A stretch of DNA of 64,000 bases, from the NCBI RefSeq assembly GCF_047601505.1, contig NZ_JASGJD010000001.1, positions 558,001-622,000 on the forward strand. Direction: 5' to 3'. The notes below the pieces were generated by a model. That model ran no database searches and was not told the DNA's origin. It saw nothing but the letters and a program-made list of their open reading frames with translations. The position numbers were made by a program, and so were the translations under genes. This document shows positions 27,105 through 37,021 of the stretch, piece after piece; the first letter of the stretch is position 1; each line of letters begins with the position of its first letter. The DNA comes from Cloacibacterium sp047601505. GTDB lineage: Bacteria; Bacteroidota; Bacteroidia; Flavobacteriales; Weeksellaceae.

Positions 27105-28523
27105 CTAGAAAATGTAAGTGGCTACAGAGTTTGCAGATAAAGAAGTTGTTGCCACTTTATCATTATATTTAATGTTGAATGTTTCATTATTTGCACCATC
27201 GTTTAAAACGATTAAAGCAATTTTACCAGCAGGCGTTTTAAAAGCAACTGTGCTTAAGTTTTCAGATTCAGTAGAACTAATTCTTACAGAATTTTGAGGG
27301 ATAAATTTAGAAGCTTGTGCTATAATGTAATATCCAACATTTCTAGTAAAAGTTTCACTATTATTAATGGTAATAGCTCCTTTACATTCTGTGCAACCAC
27401 CTGGCGTGTGGGGATTAAATGCAGCATCGTTGGCAATATTCCATTCAAGAGCAATTTTACTCCAGTTTCTCATAGAGCCAATTACTACATTTTTTGTATG
27501 CCACATTAAATCTCCAGAGAAAGTACCAGTAGAACCAGTCCATTGTTCTGTAAAATACACATTTTTGTCAGGGTATGCATTGTGTACATTATTAAGAATT
27601 AGAATATTTCCAGCATATAAGTGGAATGCAGAACCGTCAACAAATTTAGAAGCTTCTGTATCAGCTAAAATCGTTAAAGGATATTCTGGCTTATCACAAT
27701 TATGGTCATAAACTATAATTTTTGTAGAAAGATTTGCAGTTTGGAAAGCTGGACCTAAATTATTTTTAATAAAATCTCTTTGTTGTTCAGCAGTCATATA
27801 CATACTAGGATTATTGCCTGGGTGTAACGGTTCGTTTTGAGGAGTAACAGCGTCAATTGTGATTCCGTTTTTCTTCATTTCTTGAATGTATTTCACAAAA
27901 TATTGTGCATATACACCGTAATATTCAGTTTTTAAACTACCTCCAATAGAACTGCCATTGTCTTTCATCCAAACAGGTGGAGACCAAGGAGTAGCAATAA
28001 TTTTAATATTTGGATTAATGGTTAAAATTTTCTTTAACATATCCACTAATGCTTGGTCTTTTGATAAGCTGAATTGAGACAGAGTAACATCTGTTTGCCC
28101 TGCAGGAAGGTCGTTGTAAGAAAAAACAGAACTGTTAAGATCTGAAACACCAATGCTTAATCTAAGATAACTAACCCCGATTGAACTTTCTCCGTTACCA
28201 AAAAGTTCTTGTAGAAGAGCTTCTTTTTTTGCAGAAGATAATTGGTTGATGACTTCTACGCTTCCACCAGTTAAGGTGTAGCCAAAACCATCTATTGTTT
28301 GGTATGTTTTAGAAGGATTAACTTCAATATTTTGATATGAATTGGAGGCTGTAGTGAAAGATAATATAGAAGATTGTTTTTGTAATTTTATTGTTTCGTC
28401 TGCTTTTGTGAGCCAGGCGTCAATATTTTTTTTAGAAGTTTCTTCTTGCGCTAATGAGTTGCATGAGACACACGAAATTAGAGCAACAGAGTATATTATG
28501 CTAACTATTTTTTTTGTAATCAT
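27105..28523 (-). CDS. GH30 glucosylceramidase/endo-beta-1,6-glucanase-type lipoprotein
   Basis: The ~472-residue product has a short hydrophobic leader with a lipobox-like ISCVSC (Cys ~21) and a GH30 TIM barrel plus beta-domain. The acid/base glutamate lies in TPQNEPLHPGNN (Glu231) and the nucleophile in VYFTEQWTG (Glu326). The opening segment TYQTIDGFGYTLTGGSVE and the ATPWSPPVWMKDNG motif are classic GH30. With GH16 and GH3 next door, an endo-beta-1,6-glucanase acting on laminarin branches or fungal glucan is likely. I used ATG 28523 (MITKKIVS); an upstream ATG would add seven residues without a better leader. Confidence 0.9.
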   Translation of the reverse strand: MITKKIVSIIYSVALISCVSCNSLAQEETSKKNIDAWLTKADETIKLQKQSSILSFTTASNSYQNIEVNPSKTYQTIDGFGYTLTGGSVEVINQLSSAKKEALLQELFGNGESSIGVSYLRLSIGVSDLNSSVFSYNDLPAGQTDVTLSQFSLSKDQALVDMLKKILTINPNIKIIATPWSPPVWMKDNGSSIGGSLKTEYYGVYAQYFVKYIQEMKKNGITIDAVTPQNEPLHPGNNPSMYMTAEQQRDFIKNNLGPAFQTANLSTKIIVYDHNCDKPEYPLTILADTEASKFVDGSAFHLYAGNILILNNVHNAYPDKNVYFTEQWTGSTGTFSGDLMWHTKNVVIGSMRNWSKIALEWNIANDAAFNPHTPGGCTECKGAITINNSETFTRNVGYYIIAQASKFIPQNSVRISSTESENLSTVAFKTPAGKIALIVLNDGANNETFNIKYNDKVATTSLSANSVATYIF

Positions 28524-28609
28524 AATGTTTTCATAATAATGCAAAAAGTGCTGCGCAATTAATTATTAGCGCAGCAATTTTTGGGTTAAAATTAAATTAA
28601 TTCAAAGTT

Positions 28610-30073
28610 TTAATAACCAGGATTTTGGGTAAGATTTTGGTTATTGTCAATTTGTGATTGAGGAATAGGCCATAATAATCTTTGTTCAGTAAGGTTATTG
28701 ACATAGCTCAATTGATTTCCTTTTCCATCGGTTCTTGCTTTAATAACTTCTAAAGCTTTTCCTGTACGTTTAAGGTCAAACCAACGTTGTCCTTCAAAAG
28801 CAAGTTCTAATAAACGTTCTTTTAAAATTTTGTTTATACCATCATCTTTGCTTGTTATTGTTGCTACATTAGGAAGATTAACACGGCTTCTTACTTGGTT
28901 AATTAGTGCTTCTGCCTCACTAAATAAATTGAGATTTACTTTAGCTTCTGCTTTCAATAAAATCATATCTGCATATCTTAAAATATAAATGTGTTGAGTT
29001 CCATCTTGTATTCTTTGTTTGTAGGCAAAAGGATAATTGTTTTTATCAGTCCAGTATGTGTCACTAACCCCTATGTCAAATTTGATAGAATTTGTTTTTC
29101 TAATGTTATCATTTTGAGAATCAAATGCATTTACTAAGTCATGAGTAGGTAAATTAAAACGTTGCCAGCCATCGCCTATAAACATTCCTGTTCCCCACCA
29201 CCAAATGTTACTAGCATCTCCGTTAATTTCTAATATAGATTCAGAGTTTGCATTATGATTTCCGTCGAATAGCTGGTTATAATCTGTTAACAAGCTATAA
29301 TCACCTGATAATTGATCTATATGCTGAATCACTTTAGTATAATCTGGGTTTGGTTTTGTTGCGTAAACTTTCGCTAGAAGAGCGTGAGCAACCCCTTTTG
29401 TAGCTCTGTATTTACTGATAATAGAAGCAGGAGCATCTGCTATAGCATTTTCTAAATCAGAAATAATAAAAGTATATACTTCTTCTTTGGATTTTCTTTC
29501 TGGATAAACTTGAGCATATACTTCATCAAAATTTTCACTAGTAACTGCTATAACAGATTTGGTTACAATTGGTATATCTCCCCATAATTGAACTGCGTGA
29601 AAGTAGTATAATGCTCTAACAATAGCTGCTTCGGCTTTCATTTCAGCTTTACGCTGATCTGTTAATGCAGGGTCTTTTATTCCGTCAACATAATTAAGAA
29701 CTTTGTTACAGTCGTTAATTACTTGATATATTGCTTCCCAATTTCTTTTAACATTTTCGTTTGTAGATAGAATTCTATATTCCGCTTGCTGCCTGTTATT
29801 TTGATTGTCTCCACTCACGTATGCTTCGTCTGTTTGCATACTTCCATTTGCAAAATAATCTAATTGCCAATAGTTAGAATGCCCAAATCCAGGACCAGAA
29901 TATATGGTTTTCATTAAGTCTTCGGCATCTGAAGCTTTTGTATAAGGGGTTTCGCTTACCTCAACAGCTTTGTCAGTAATAGGTTCTGTATCTAGATAAT
30001 CGGAACACGAAACGCTACTAAGCGCTAATCCCGCTCCTAAAAATAAATGATATATGGTTTTGTTAAGTCTCAT
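28610..30073 (-). CDS. SusD/RagB family outer-membrane glycan-binding lipoprotein
   Basis: The 487-residue protein has a lipobox (LALSSVSCSDYLDTEP, Cys ~23) followed by the SusD TPR-like fold. Typical segments are AIVRALYYFHAVQLWGDIPIVTK, KEEVYTFIISDLENAI, YADMILLKAEAKVNL, LLELAFEGQRWFDLKRTGKA and the terminal LWPIPQSQIDNNQNLTQNPGY. It sits over its SusC partner as the lid that captures glycans. It is encoded 19 bases downstream of susC. Confidence 0.95.
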   Translation of the reverse strand: MRLNKTIYHLFLGAGLALSSVSCSDYLDTEPITDKAVEVSETPYTKASDAEDLMKTIYSGPGFGHSNYWQLDYFANGSMQTDEAYVSGDNQNNRQQAEYRILSTNENVKRNWEAIYQVINDCNKVLNYVDGIKDPALTDQRKAEMKAEAAIVRALYYFHAVQLWGDIPIVTKSVIAVTSENFDEVYAQVYPERKSKEEVYTFIISDLENAIADAPASIISKYRATKGVAHALLAKVYATKPNPDYTKVIQHIDQLSGDYSLLTDYNQLFDGNHNANSESILEINGDASNIWWWGTGMFIGDGWQRFNLPTHDLVNAFDSQNDNIRKTNSIKFDIGVSDTYWTDKNNYPFAYKQRIQDGTQHIYILRYADMILLKAEAKVNLNLFSEAEALINQVRSRVNLPNVATITSKDDGINKILKERLLELAFEGQRWFDLKRTGKALEVIKARTDGKGNQLSYVNNLTEQRLLWPIPQSQIDNNQNLTQNPGY

Positions 30074-30092
30074 AATTGATAAATTTTAATAA

Positions 30093-32867
30093 TTAAAAAT
30101 TAGCTTTTAACCCGAAAACAAATGTTCTCACTTGTGGATAAGTTCCGTAATCGATTCCGAGAACTCCGTTTGTTGAAGCAAATGCATTTACTTCTGGATC
30201 AAATCCCGAATAATTTGTCCAAGTATATAAATTTTGACCAGTTACATACACATTAAGCTTGCTAATTCCCTTTATTGGCTTGATAAAATTATATCCCAAG
30301 GTTACGCTTTTTAGTTTGACAAAAGAACCGTCTTCAATAAATCTATCTGAAGAAATTTTAGCATTTGTAGCATTTGCTTTTGGTACATTCGTAATATCAC
30401 CAGGGTTCATCCATCTGTCTAAAACTCTTGTAGATTGATTTTTATGATCGTCCATCATTTCTAATTCGAAACGAGAAGCATTGTAGATGTCATTCCCTTG
30501 TGATGCTGTAACTAATACATCCATATACCAGTTTTTGTAAGTGAAATTGTTGGTAAATCCGAATGTATAGTCAGGATTAGGGTCACCAATGAAAGTTCTG
30601 TCACCTGCATTAAATTCACCGTTTCCATCAAGGTCTTTATAGATAATTTCCCCTGTTGCGGAATCTACTCCACCATACTTGTACCCGAAGAAAGAACTAA
30701 TTGGTTGCCCTGCGGCAAATCTTACTAAATTTCCGGCACTTGGGATTGATGCAGCATCAATAAAAGGTTTGTATTTTAATTCAAGAACTTTACTTTTATT
30801 GAATGAAATATTGAAATTGGTGTTCCAAGAAAAATCTATATTTTTAATGTTTACTGTATTCAATGTAAATTCCATCCCTTTATTTTCCATCGAACCGACA
30901 TTTTGAGTATAGTCTGGTTGCCCTGTAATAATTGTAAGTGGCATTATTAAATCGTCAGTCTTTCTTTTATAGAAATCTGCAGTAAGTTTAATTCTATTGT
31001 TTAGAAAACCTAAATCTATACCAAAGTTTGTATCAGTAGTAACTTCCCAAGTAACATCACTTCCTGTTTGATATGGAGACCAAGCGCCTCCATCTCTATT
31101 AAGTCTATCTAGATTATAGTGAGCATAAAAAGGTATTCCAGATGCATTTCCTGTTTTACCCCATCCTCCTCTAATTTTTAAATCGGATATTGTAGAGTTG
31201 TCTTTTAGGAAGTTTTCGTTGGAAATATTCCAAGATGCGGAAATACCAGGGAAGAATCCCCATTTTTTCCCGTCAGCTAATGCAGAACTTCCGTTCTCAC
31301 GAAATACTGCCATTACGGTATATTTATTAGCTAATGTGTATATTGCTCTTCCAAAGAAAGAAACTTCTTTTAATATTTCTTTTCTATATATTTCTCCGTG
31401 AGATGGATTTGTTATATCATATACAAATGAGGATTGGAAAGGATCTGCAAACTGACTTCCCCAATAATATTGCCCATCATTTTTACGTTCATGCATTTGA
31501 AAACCTCCCAATACTGCGAAATCGTGAATTCCAGATTTTAATGTATAGTTTAATGTGTTTTCAAAATTGAAATCTTGGTAAGTTAAATAGTTCTTAGAAC
31601 CGCTTCCTTTTTGTTGTCTTCCGTATTCAGAACGGTATGGGTCTAAAAATTTTTCATTTGTTGAAGAAATGTGGTCTAAAGAAACGCTAGACTTCCAAAT
31701 TAAATTTTTAAGAAGGTTTACTTCTATACCTAAGTTTGATAAAAATCTTTGACTATGTGTTTTATCAGACTCTCTTTTCATAAATGATACAGGGTTTTCC
31801 CATCCTCCTGTAAAAGGATTTAAGGCGAATTGCCCATCTTTATATCCGTCTAAGTAGTCTCCATTTGCATCTGTTGGTCTAACTTTTACTTCGCTACCAT
31901 AAGCTGGCATAAATGTTGGAGTTGTTAAAGCAGATAAAATTACTCCACCTTGAGCCCCTGCGTTGTTGTCAGAAGTATTGTTTGTTTTGGTATCAATGTA
32001 ATTCATGTTAGATGTTACCTTTAGCCAATTGGTAATTTTTGCATCTAAATTTATTTTGGCAGAAAGTCTTCCAAAATCTGAAGGAGATACGATACCACCA
32101 ATATTTTGATATCCTAAAGCTGTATATGCTTTAACGTTTTCATCACCAAAGGAATAATTTACATTATAGTTCTGGTCGAAACCTGTTCTGTATACTTTTT
32201 TTACCCAATCAGTATTAATTCCTGCGTACATAGGGTCATTAATAGTATTGAGCCATACAGGATTAATTTCAGATATTAAAGCTTTGTATTGATCAGGATT
32301 AAGCACATCTACATTGTCTACTTTTTTGGAAACACCCCAATATGCGTTAAAATTAAGTTGTGGTTTGTTTGCTTTTGCTCTTTTTGTTGTAATAATAACT
32401 ACCCCAGAAGAACCATTAATACCATATATGGCAGCTGAAGTAGCATCTTTCAAAATAGTCATGTCAACAATGTCATCAGTATTTATACCGCTAATATCGA
32501 AAGTTTGGATGCCATCTACTACATACAAAGGATTAACGCCTGATGAAATTGAGTTGTTTCCTCTAATTTTTACATTTAGAGATTGTCCTGGTTTTCCAGA
32601 GTTTTGTACAACGCTTACACCAGCGGCATTACCTTGTAAAGCTTGTCCTACGTTATAAATAGGTCTTTCTTCAAAAGCATCCGCTTTAATATTTTCGATA
32701 GCACTTGTAGCATTTTTCTTTTTTACAGTACCATAACCGATTAAAACTACCTCATCAATTTTTTTCTCTTTTACAGCGGTTGAATCGCTTTTTACTTGAG
32801 CTTGAAAACTTGAGGTAAAATAAAGGACTGCTATTAGCCCTAAACCTTTTTTAATACTCATATTCAT
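30093..32867 (-). CDS. SusC/RagA TonB-linked outer-membrane receptor
   Basis: The 924-residue TonB-dependent transporter has a signal peptide ending SFQAQ and a TonB-box-like DEVVLIGYGTVKKK at residues ~38-51. The plug contains NVGQALQGNAAGVSVVQNSG and the SusC motif NPLYVVDGIQ. A 22-strand barrel ends in TYPQVRTFVFGLKANF. The N-terminal carboxypeptidase-regulatory-like domain common in SusC proteins is absent: mature sequence runs almost directly into the TonB box. It imports beta-glucan oligosaccharides with the adjacent SusD. It is the first gene of the PUL transcript; an alternative ATG lies two codons in (32861). Confidence 0.95.
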   Translation of the reverse strand: MNMSIKKGLGLIAVLYFTSSFQAQVKSDSTAVKEKKIDEVVLIGYGTVKKKNATSAIENIKADAFEERPIYNVGQALQGNAAGVSVVQNSGKPGQSLNVKIRGNNSISSGVNPLYVVDGIQTFDISGINTDDIVDMTILKDATSAAIYGINGSSGVVIITTKRAKANKPQLNFNAYWGVSKKVDNVDVLNPDQYKALISEINPVWLNTINDPMYAGINTDWVKKVYRTGFDQNYNVNYSFGDENVKAYTALGYQNIGGIVSPSDFGRLSAKINLDAKITNWLKVTSNMNYIDTKTNNTSDNNAGAQGGVILSALTTPTFMPAYGSEVKVRPTDANGDYLDGYKDGQFALNPFTGGWENPVSFMKRESDKTHSQRFLSNLGIEVNLLKNLIWKSSVSLDHISSTNEKFLDPYRSEYGRQQKGSGSKNYLTYQDFNFENTLNYTLKSGIHDFAVLGGFQMHERKNDGQYYWGSQFADPFQSSFVYDITNPSHGEIYRKEILKEVSFFGRAIYTLANKYTVMAVFRENGSSALADGKKWGFFPGISASWNISNENFLKDNSTISDLKIRGGWGKTGNASGIPFYAHYNLDRLNRDGGAWSPYQTGSDVTWEVTTDTNFGIDLGFLNNRIKLTADFYKRKTDDLIMPLTIITGQPDYTQNVGSMENKGMEFTLNTVNIKNIDFSWNTNFNISFNKSKVLELKYKPFIDAASIPSAGNLVRFAAGQPISSFFGYKYGGVDSATGEIIYKDLDGNGEFNAGDRTFIGDPNPDYTFGFTNNFTYKNWYMDVLVTASQGNDIYNASRFELEMMDDHKNQSTRVLDRWMNPGDITNVPKANATNAKISSDRFIEDGSFVKLKSVTLGYNFIKPIKGISKLNVYVTGQNLYTWTNYSGFDPEVNAFASTNGVLGIDYGTYPQVRTFVFGLKANF

Positions 32868-32883
32868 AATTATTTATTTTTTA

Positions 32884-32896
32884 TCTCATTTTGAGA
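32884..32896 (-). promoter_or_regulatory. Palindrome in the susC leader (possible operator or hairpin)
   Basis: TCTCA-TTT-TGAGA is a perfect 5-bp inverted repeat 17 bases upstream of the susC start, in the divergent region shared with the MFS gene. It could be an operator for the neighbouring Nudix-type regulator, but this is only inferred from position. The plus-strand box TACTTTTG near 32969 is a weak candidate -7 element towards the MFS gene. Confidence 0.3.
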
Positions 32897-33068
32897 CAAT
32901 AAATTTATATTAATTTCCCAAACAAAAAAATATTTTATCAATTATTTTAAGAATCCGTTTATTTGCGGTACTTTTGGCAGTGTTAAATCGGTCTTTTTTG
33001 TACGAAATAATGAGTTTTTATTATATTTTTTTTAACTAAAATTGTATCCTAGTTTTAATTTTTTGTTA

Positions 33069-34274
33069 ATGAAATCAAAAATCGCAAACTTAAATGTAAA
33101 TCTTATGTTAAGTTTCATAGTGTTTTCTATGTTGCTTAATTCTATGAGTGTTATCATACTTCAATTATCTCAAAATCAGCAATATAGTTATACAGGGCTA
33201 GGGCTTTTAGAGTTTTTTAAAGATATTCCTATTGCTTTAGTGTCTGTATTTTTGGTAGATTTTATTAAGAAAAGAAGCTATTTTAGTTCGCTTTGTATTT
33301 CATTAATTGTGTGTGCTATATGTAGTTTTAGTGTTCCTTTTTTAAGTGAGTTTTGGTTTCTCAAAGTCTGGTTTATTTTAATAGGAATTTCATTTTCGAT
33401 AGGTAAAATCTGTGTTTTTACTATTATCAAAAATATTTCAGATACCGAAAAAGAGTTTTCTAAAACAATGAGCAGAACAGAAGCCGCTTTTATGCTTGGT
33501 GTTTTTATTGTAAATATTGAATTTGCTCTTATTTTGAATAGCGATTACAAAGATTATTGGAAATTTGGTTTTTGGTTGGTAGGTATTATTTCTACTTGGA
33601 CGGCTTTTTGGTTTTATAAAAATGACCAAAAAGAAGAATCTTATACAAAAAAAATAGAGCATACAGAGAAAATAGATTTTAGAGTTTTGTACGATTATAG
33701 GTCTGGTTTATTCTTTTTATTGGTCTCTTTAATCGTTTTTACCGAACAAATTTTCAACTCTTGGTTGCCAACTTTTTATAAACATACTTTGAAGGCAGAT
33801 TCTTTTTTTGCGCTACAATCTTCAGCTTTTTTGGCATTATTTTGTTTTCTTGGAAGATTGTTGGCGAGTAAAGCTGTAGTGAAGTTTGCTCCCATGAAAA
33901 TATTTTTTGTATGTCTAATTTCTGCGATAGTTCTTATCTCTTCGGCGTTTTTGATAGGGCAAGATTCTGATATTAAAGTTAAGATTCTAATGTTTGTTTT
34001 TCCTTTGGTAGGAATATTTACAGCACCGTTATATCCAATGCTGAACTCTAAGTTTTTGTCTAGATTTTCTGAAAGACGAGTAGGGAAGATGGTTTCCTTC
34101 ATTATTTTGTTTACATCATTGGGCGGTTCTATAGGTTCTATGAGCACCGCATATATTTTTCAAAAAAAATTAGGAAATTATTACTTGTTATTTGCAACAA
34201 TTCCATTAATTTTGATTCTTATTTTTTCCATTTTTTTCTCAATTAAAGAAAAAATAACAGATTATATCAAATAA
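33069..34274 (+). CDS. MFS transporter, probable sugar uptake permease of the glucan locus
   Basis: The ~401-residue protein is almost entirely hydrophobic, with about 12 TM helices and a charged central loop (KNDQKEESYTKKIEHTEK, ~residues 190-210). It belongs to the major facilitator superfamily by topology; no subfamily signature fixes the substrate. It is divergent from susC and 7 bases upstream of the Nudix-type regulator. It therefore probably carries glucose or oligoglucosides released by the GH3/GH16/GH30 enzymes across the inner membrane. ATG 33069 was chosen; a TTG nine codons upstream is possible. Confidence 0.8.
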   Translation: MKSKIANLNVNLMLSFIVFSMLLNSMSVIILQLSQNQQYSYTGLGLLEFFKDIPIALVSVFLVDFIKKRSYFSSLCISLIVCAICSFSVPFLSEFWFLKVWFILIGISFSIGKICVFTIIKNISDTEKEFSKTMSRTEAAFMLGVFIVNIEFALILNSDYKDYWKFGFWLVGIISTWTAFWFYKNDQKEESYTKKIEHTEKIDFRVLYDYRSGLFFLLVSLIVFTEQIFNSWLPTFYKHTLKADSFFALQSSAFLALFCFLGRLLASKAVVKFAPMKIFFVCLISAIVLISSAFLIGQDSDIKVKILMFVFPLVGIFTAPLYPMLNSKFLSRFSERRVGKMVSFIILFTSLGGSIGSMSTAYIFQKKLGNYYLLFATIPLILILIFSIFFSIKEKITDYIK

Positions 34275-34281
34275 AAAACTA

Positions 34282-35025
34282 ATGAAACTCGACGATTCTA
34301 AAAACAAGATGACCCTGCAGGAGCTGATTGATACTCATAATTTTATCAATCATTTGTCTGTAGATTGTGCTATTTTTGGCTTTCATAATAATACTTTGAA
34401 GGTTCTGCTTTTGAAGTATCACGAATTAAATCTTTGGGCAATACCCGGAGGTTTTATTTTCGAAGACGAAGATTTAGATGATGCTGCTTATAGAATTTTA
34501 TACGAAAGAACGCATCTTGAAGATGTTTATCTAGAGCAGTTTTATGCATTCGGGCATAAAGATAGAACGGAAGAAAAAAATCCGCACAGACAATTATTAG
34601 CAAACAGAGGAATTGACATAAGTAAAGAGCATTGGATTTACAAAAGATTTGTAACAATAGGCTATTATGCATTGATAGATTATACACTTTCTCATACTTT
34701 TCCAGATGCTTTTAATGAGACTTGTGCTTGGTTTGACGTAAATGAACTTCCGGAAATGGCTTTTGACCACAAAGAAATTATACAAAAGGGGTTAGAACAT
34801 CTAAGAAAAACTATCGATTATAAATTAGTAGGAAGCAATCTTTTGCCAGAAAAATTCACCATGAAAGATTTACAAAATCTTTATGAAACAATTTTAGGAG
34901 AAAAATTCAGAAGAAATAATTTCCAAAGAAAAATGTTGAGTCTTAATATTTTAGACAGACACGAAAAACTTTTTGATGGTTCTGCCAATAAAGCTCCTTT
35001 CCTTTATTCTTTCGTGAAAAAATAG
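34282..35025 (+). CDS. Nudix-domain transcriptional regulator (NrtR/AraR-like)
   Basis: The 247-residue protein has an N-terminal Nudix domain and a C-terminal winged helix (KFTMKDLQNLYETILGEKF, then RRNNFQRKMLSLNILDRHEK). That is the NrtR-family architecture. The Nudix box is degenerate: GGFIFEDEDLDDAAYRILYE is followed by RTHL, so the catalytic REUxEE core reads RILYER. Hydrolase activity is therefore probably lost and the domain likely senses a sugar or nucleotide ligand. In Bacteroides a relative (AraR) controls arabinose genes. Here it follows the MFS gene by 7 bases and should control the glucan locus. Confidence 0.85.
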   Translation: MKLDDSKNKMTLQELIDTHNFINHLSVDCAIFGFHNNTLKVLLLKYHELNLWAIPGGFIFEDEDLDDAAYRILYERTHLEDVYLEQFYAFGHKDRTEEKNPHRQLLANRGIDISKEHWIYKRFVTIGYYALIDYTLSHTFPDAFNETCAWFDVNELPEMAFDHKEIIQKGLEHLRKTIDYKLVGSNLLPEKFTMKDLQNLYETILGEKFRRNNFQRKMLSLNILDRHEKLFDGSANKAPFLYSFVKK

Positions 35026-35083
35026 CAATTTTTTGTTATTGAGGTTATTATTTTTTGCTTTTTATTTGATTATTAAATATTCT

Positions 35084-35091
35084 TATCTTTG
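35084..35091 (+). promoter_or_regulatory. -7 promoter box upstream of the two-component genes
   Basis: TATCTTTG fits TAnnTTTG. The nearest TTG is 15 bases upstream, a little close. A leader of nearly 200 bases would precede the histidine kinase; nothing structured was recognised in it. Confidence 0.4.
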
Positions 35092-35287
35092 CCACAACAA
35101 ATGATAAAAACACACAAATAGGTAAGTCTCTAATAATAAAGAATAAGTTACTCACTTTATATAAACAAATAACCAAAATAATAGTCTTGATTACTTTTTT
35201 CAGAGGATTGCTTTTTGGGAAAACCTTAAATAATTTTCAGTAACTATACTTTGTTGATGAGCAAATCTACTTGTTAACAACAACACG

Positions 35288-37021
35288 ATGAAAGCAAGTT
35301 ACACCTTTTTGAAATTACTAAATTTCAAATCACGAAAGAATATCCATTATTCATTAATTGTATGTATTTTGTTGATACAATTATTAATAGCTGGATTTTT
35401 TTATAATGAATTTATTGCCAAAAAAAATCTATCTTTTATTGAAAATCAATTAAAAGAAATTCATTCTTTAGAAAATCTTACAGAAAATTCTAGAAAAGAA
35501 CTCTTGTCCGCTCAAGAGTTTTTGAAAAAATATGTAGCAACAGAAGATAGCAAATATCTTAAATCTTATTTTGAGTCTTTAAATAAAATTGGGGGAAATT
35601 TAGAAAACATAAGCCATTATGAAAACAAATATCCCAAACTCAAAAATATAATTGTTTCTCAGAAAAATGATTCTTTAGAAATAAAAAAACTTAAATCTTT
35701 AATAGATTCTACTTATCAATATTCGGCGAAATCTAATTTTAAAATAGACAACCGTGTTCCGAAACTCAAAAAATATAACTTGGATTATAATTTTGATAAA
35801 TTTGATGTAGAAACCAAAACGTATTCGGATACTCTTAAGAAAAAAGGACTTTTTGGACGTATTGGAGATGCTATTTCGGGCAAAGAAAACGTTCGTAAAG
35901 AGAATACTGTTATCACCATAAAACAGGGAAAAACTCCCAATTCTGCCAATATAAAATCTGAATTTGACAGTATTATGAATGTGGTAAACAATCATTATTC
36001 TGGAGAAGTGAAAAAAATCCAAGTTAATGTTACCAATAATCAAAATAATCAAGGAAAATTTTATGAAATGTTCAGTAATTTATTGTTGTACAGCAATGGT
36101 TTGATGAACATTTATGGAGTTGCCATCAAAGATTCTAAAGCGGATTTGGAAAAAGAATACGAAAAACAAAATTCAAGAAATAATAGAGTAAGAATGTACT
36201 TGCTTTTTGGCTCGATGGTTCTCATGTTTATCGTTTCTATATTAATAATGATATTAACCAGAATTGCATTTATTTATGAAAGAAAATTAAGTAAAGCCAA
36301 TAAACAAATTAAAGAAAATCTCAATTTTAAGAACAGAATCTTAGGAATGTTGAGCCATGAACTGAGGTCTCCGTTAAAGATTATAGGAATTTTCATTAAT
36401 AAAATTAACAAAAAAACGGAGGATAAAAATATTAGAGAATATCTTAAATCTATCAGTTTCACCAATAATACTTTGCTCATTCAAGCAAATCAGATTTTAG
36501 AATACACAAAAAATCAGCAGGTAGAAAATAAATTAATTCCTGTTGAATTTAATCTAAAAAACGAAATAAAATCTATCTTAACTTCCATAGAGCCTTATAT
36601 TGAAACCAGAAATAATACATTTATTGTTGAGGAAAATATTGATACAAAAATTGTCGTCAATTCGGATAATACAAAGATTAATCAACTTTTTATGAATATT
36701 TTGGGTAACGCGAATAAATTCACCGAAAATGGTGAAATAAAAGTAGTTACTAGAGCAAAATCTATCAATAAAAGCGTAGTTTCTCTTGTTACAGAAATAA
36801 GTGATACCGGAACTGGAATCTCTAAATCTGATTTAGAAAAAATATTCGAACCATATTATCAAGGTGTTTTGTCTGAAGATGTAGAAAATTTGGGTGCAGG
36901 CTTGGGTTTAAGTTTGTGCAAAGAAATTGTGGCGCTTTACTCGGGTGAAATATCTGTTTCTAGCGAAGAAAACAAAGGTACAACGGTAACTTTTTCTATT
37001 AATTTAAATTTAAAAAAATGA
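35288..37021 (+). CDS. Membrane sensor histidine kinase
   Basis: The 577-residue protein has TM1 (~20-38), a long extracytoplasmic region rich in Lys/Asn (~40-300) and TM2 (~303-327). A HisKA domain follows with the H-box ILGMLSHELRSPLKII, then HATPase_c with the N-box LFMNILGNANKFTENG, DTGTGIS, FEPYYQG and GAGLGLSLC. It autophosphorylates on His and passes phosphate to the overlapping response regulator. The extracytoplasmic part shows no known sensor fold, so the signal is unknown. The 3' end overlaps the regulator start by 4 bases (ATGA). Confidence 0.92.
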   Translation: MKASYTFLKLLNFKSRKNIHYSLIVCILLIQLLIAGFFYNEFIAKKNLSFIENQLKEIHSLENLTENSRKELLSAQEFLKKYVATEDSKYLKSYFESLNKIGGNLENISHYENKYPKLKNIIVSQKNDSLEIKKLKSLIDSTYQYSAKSNFKIDNRVPKLKKYNLDYNFDKFDVETKTYSDTLKKKGLFGRIGDAISGKENVRKENTVITIKQGKTPNSANIKSEFDSIMNVVNNHYSGEVKKIQVNVTNNQNNQGKFYEMFSNLLLYSNGLMNIYGVAIKDSKADLEKEYEKQNSRNNRVRMYLLFGSMVLMFIVSILIMILTRIAFIYERKLSKANKQIKENLNFKNRILGMLSHELRSPLKIIGIFINKINKKTEDKNIREYLKSISFTNNTLLIQANQILEYTKNQQVENKLIPVEFNLKNEIKSILTSIEPYIETRNNTFIVEENIDTKIVVNSDNTKINQLFMNILGNANKFTENGEIKVVTRAKSINKSVVSLVTEISDTGTGISKSDLEKIFEPYYQGVLSEDVENLGAGLGLSLCKEIVALYSGEISVSSEENKGTTVTFSINLNLKK

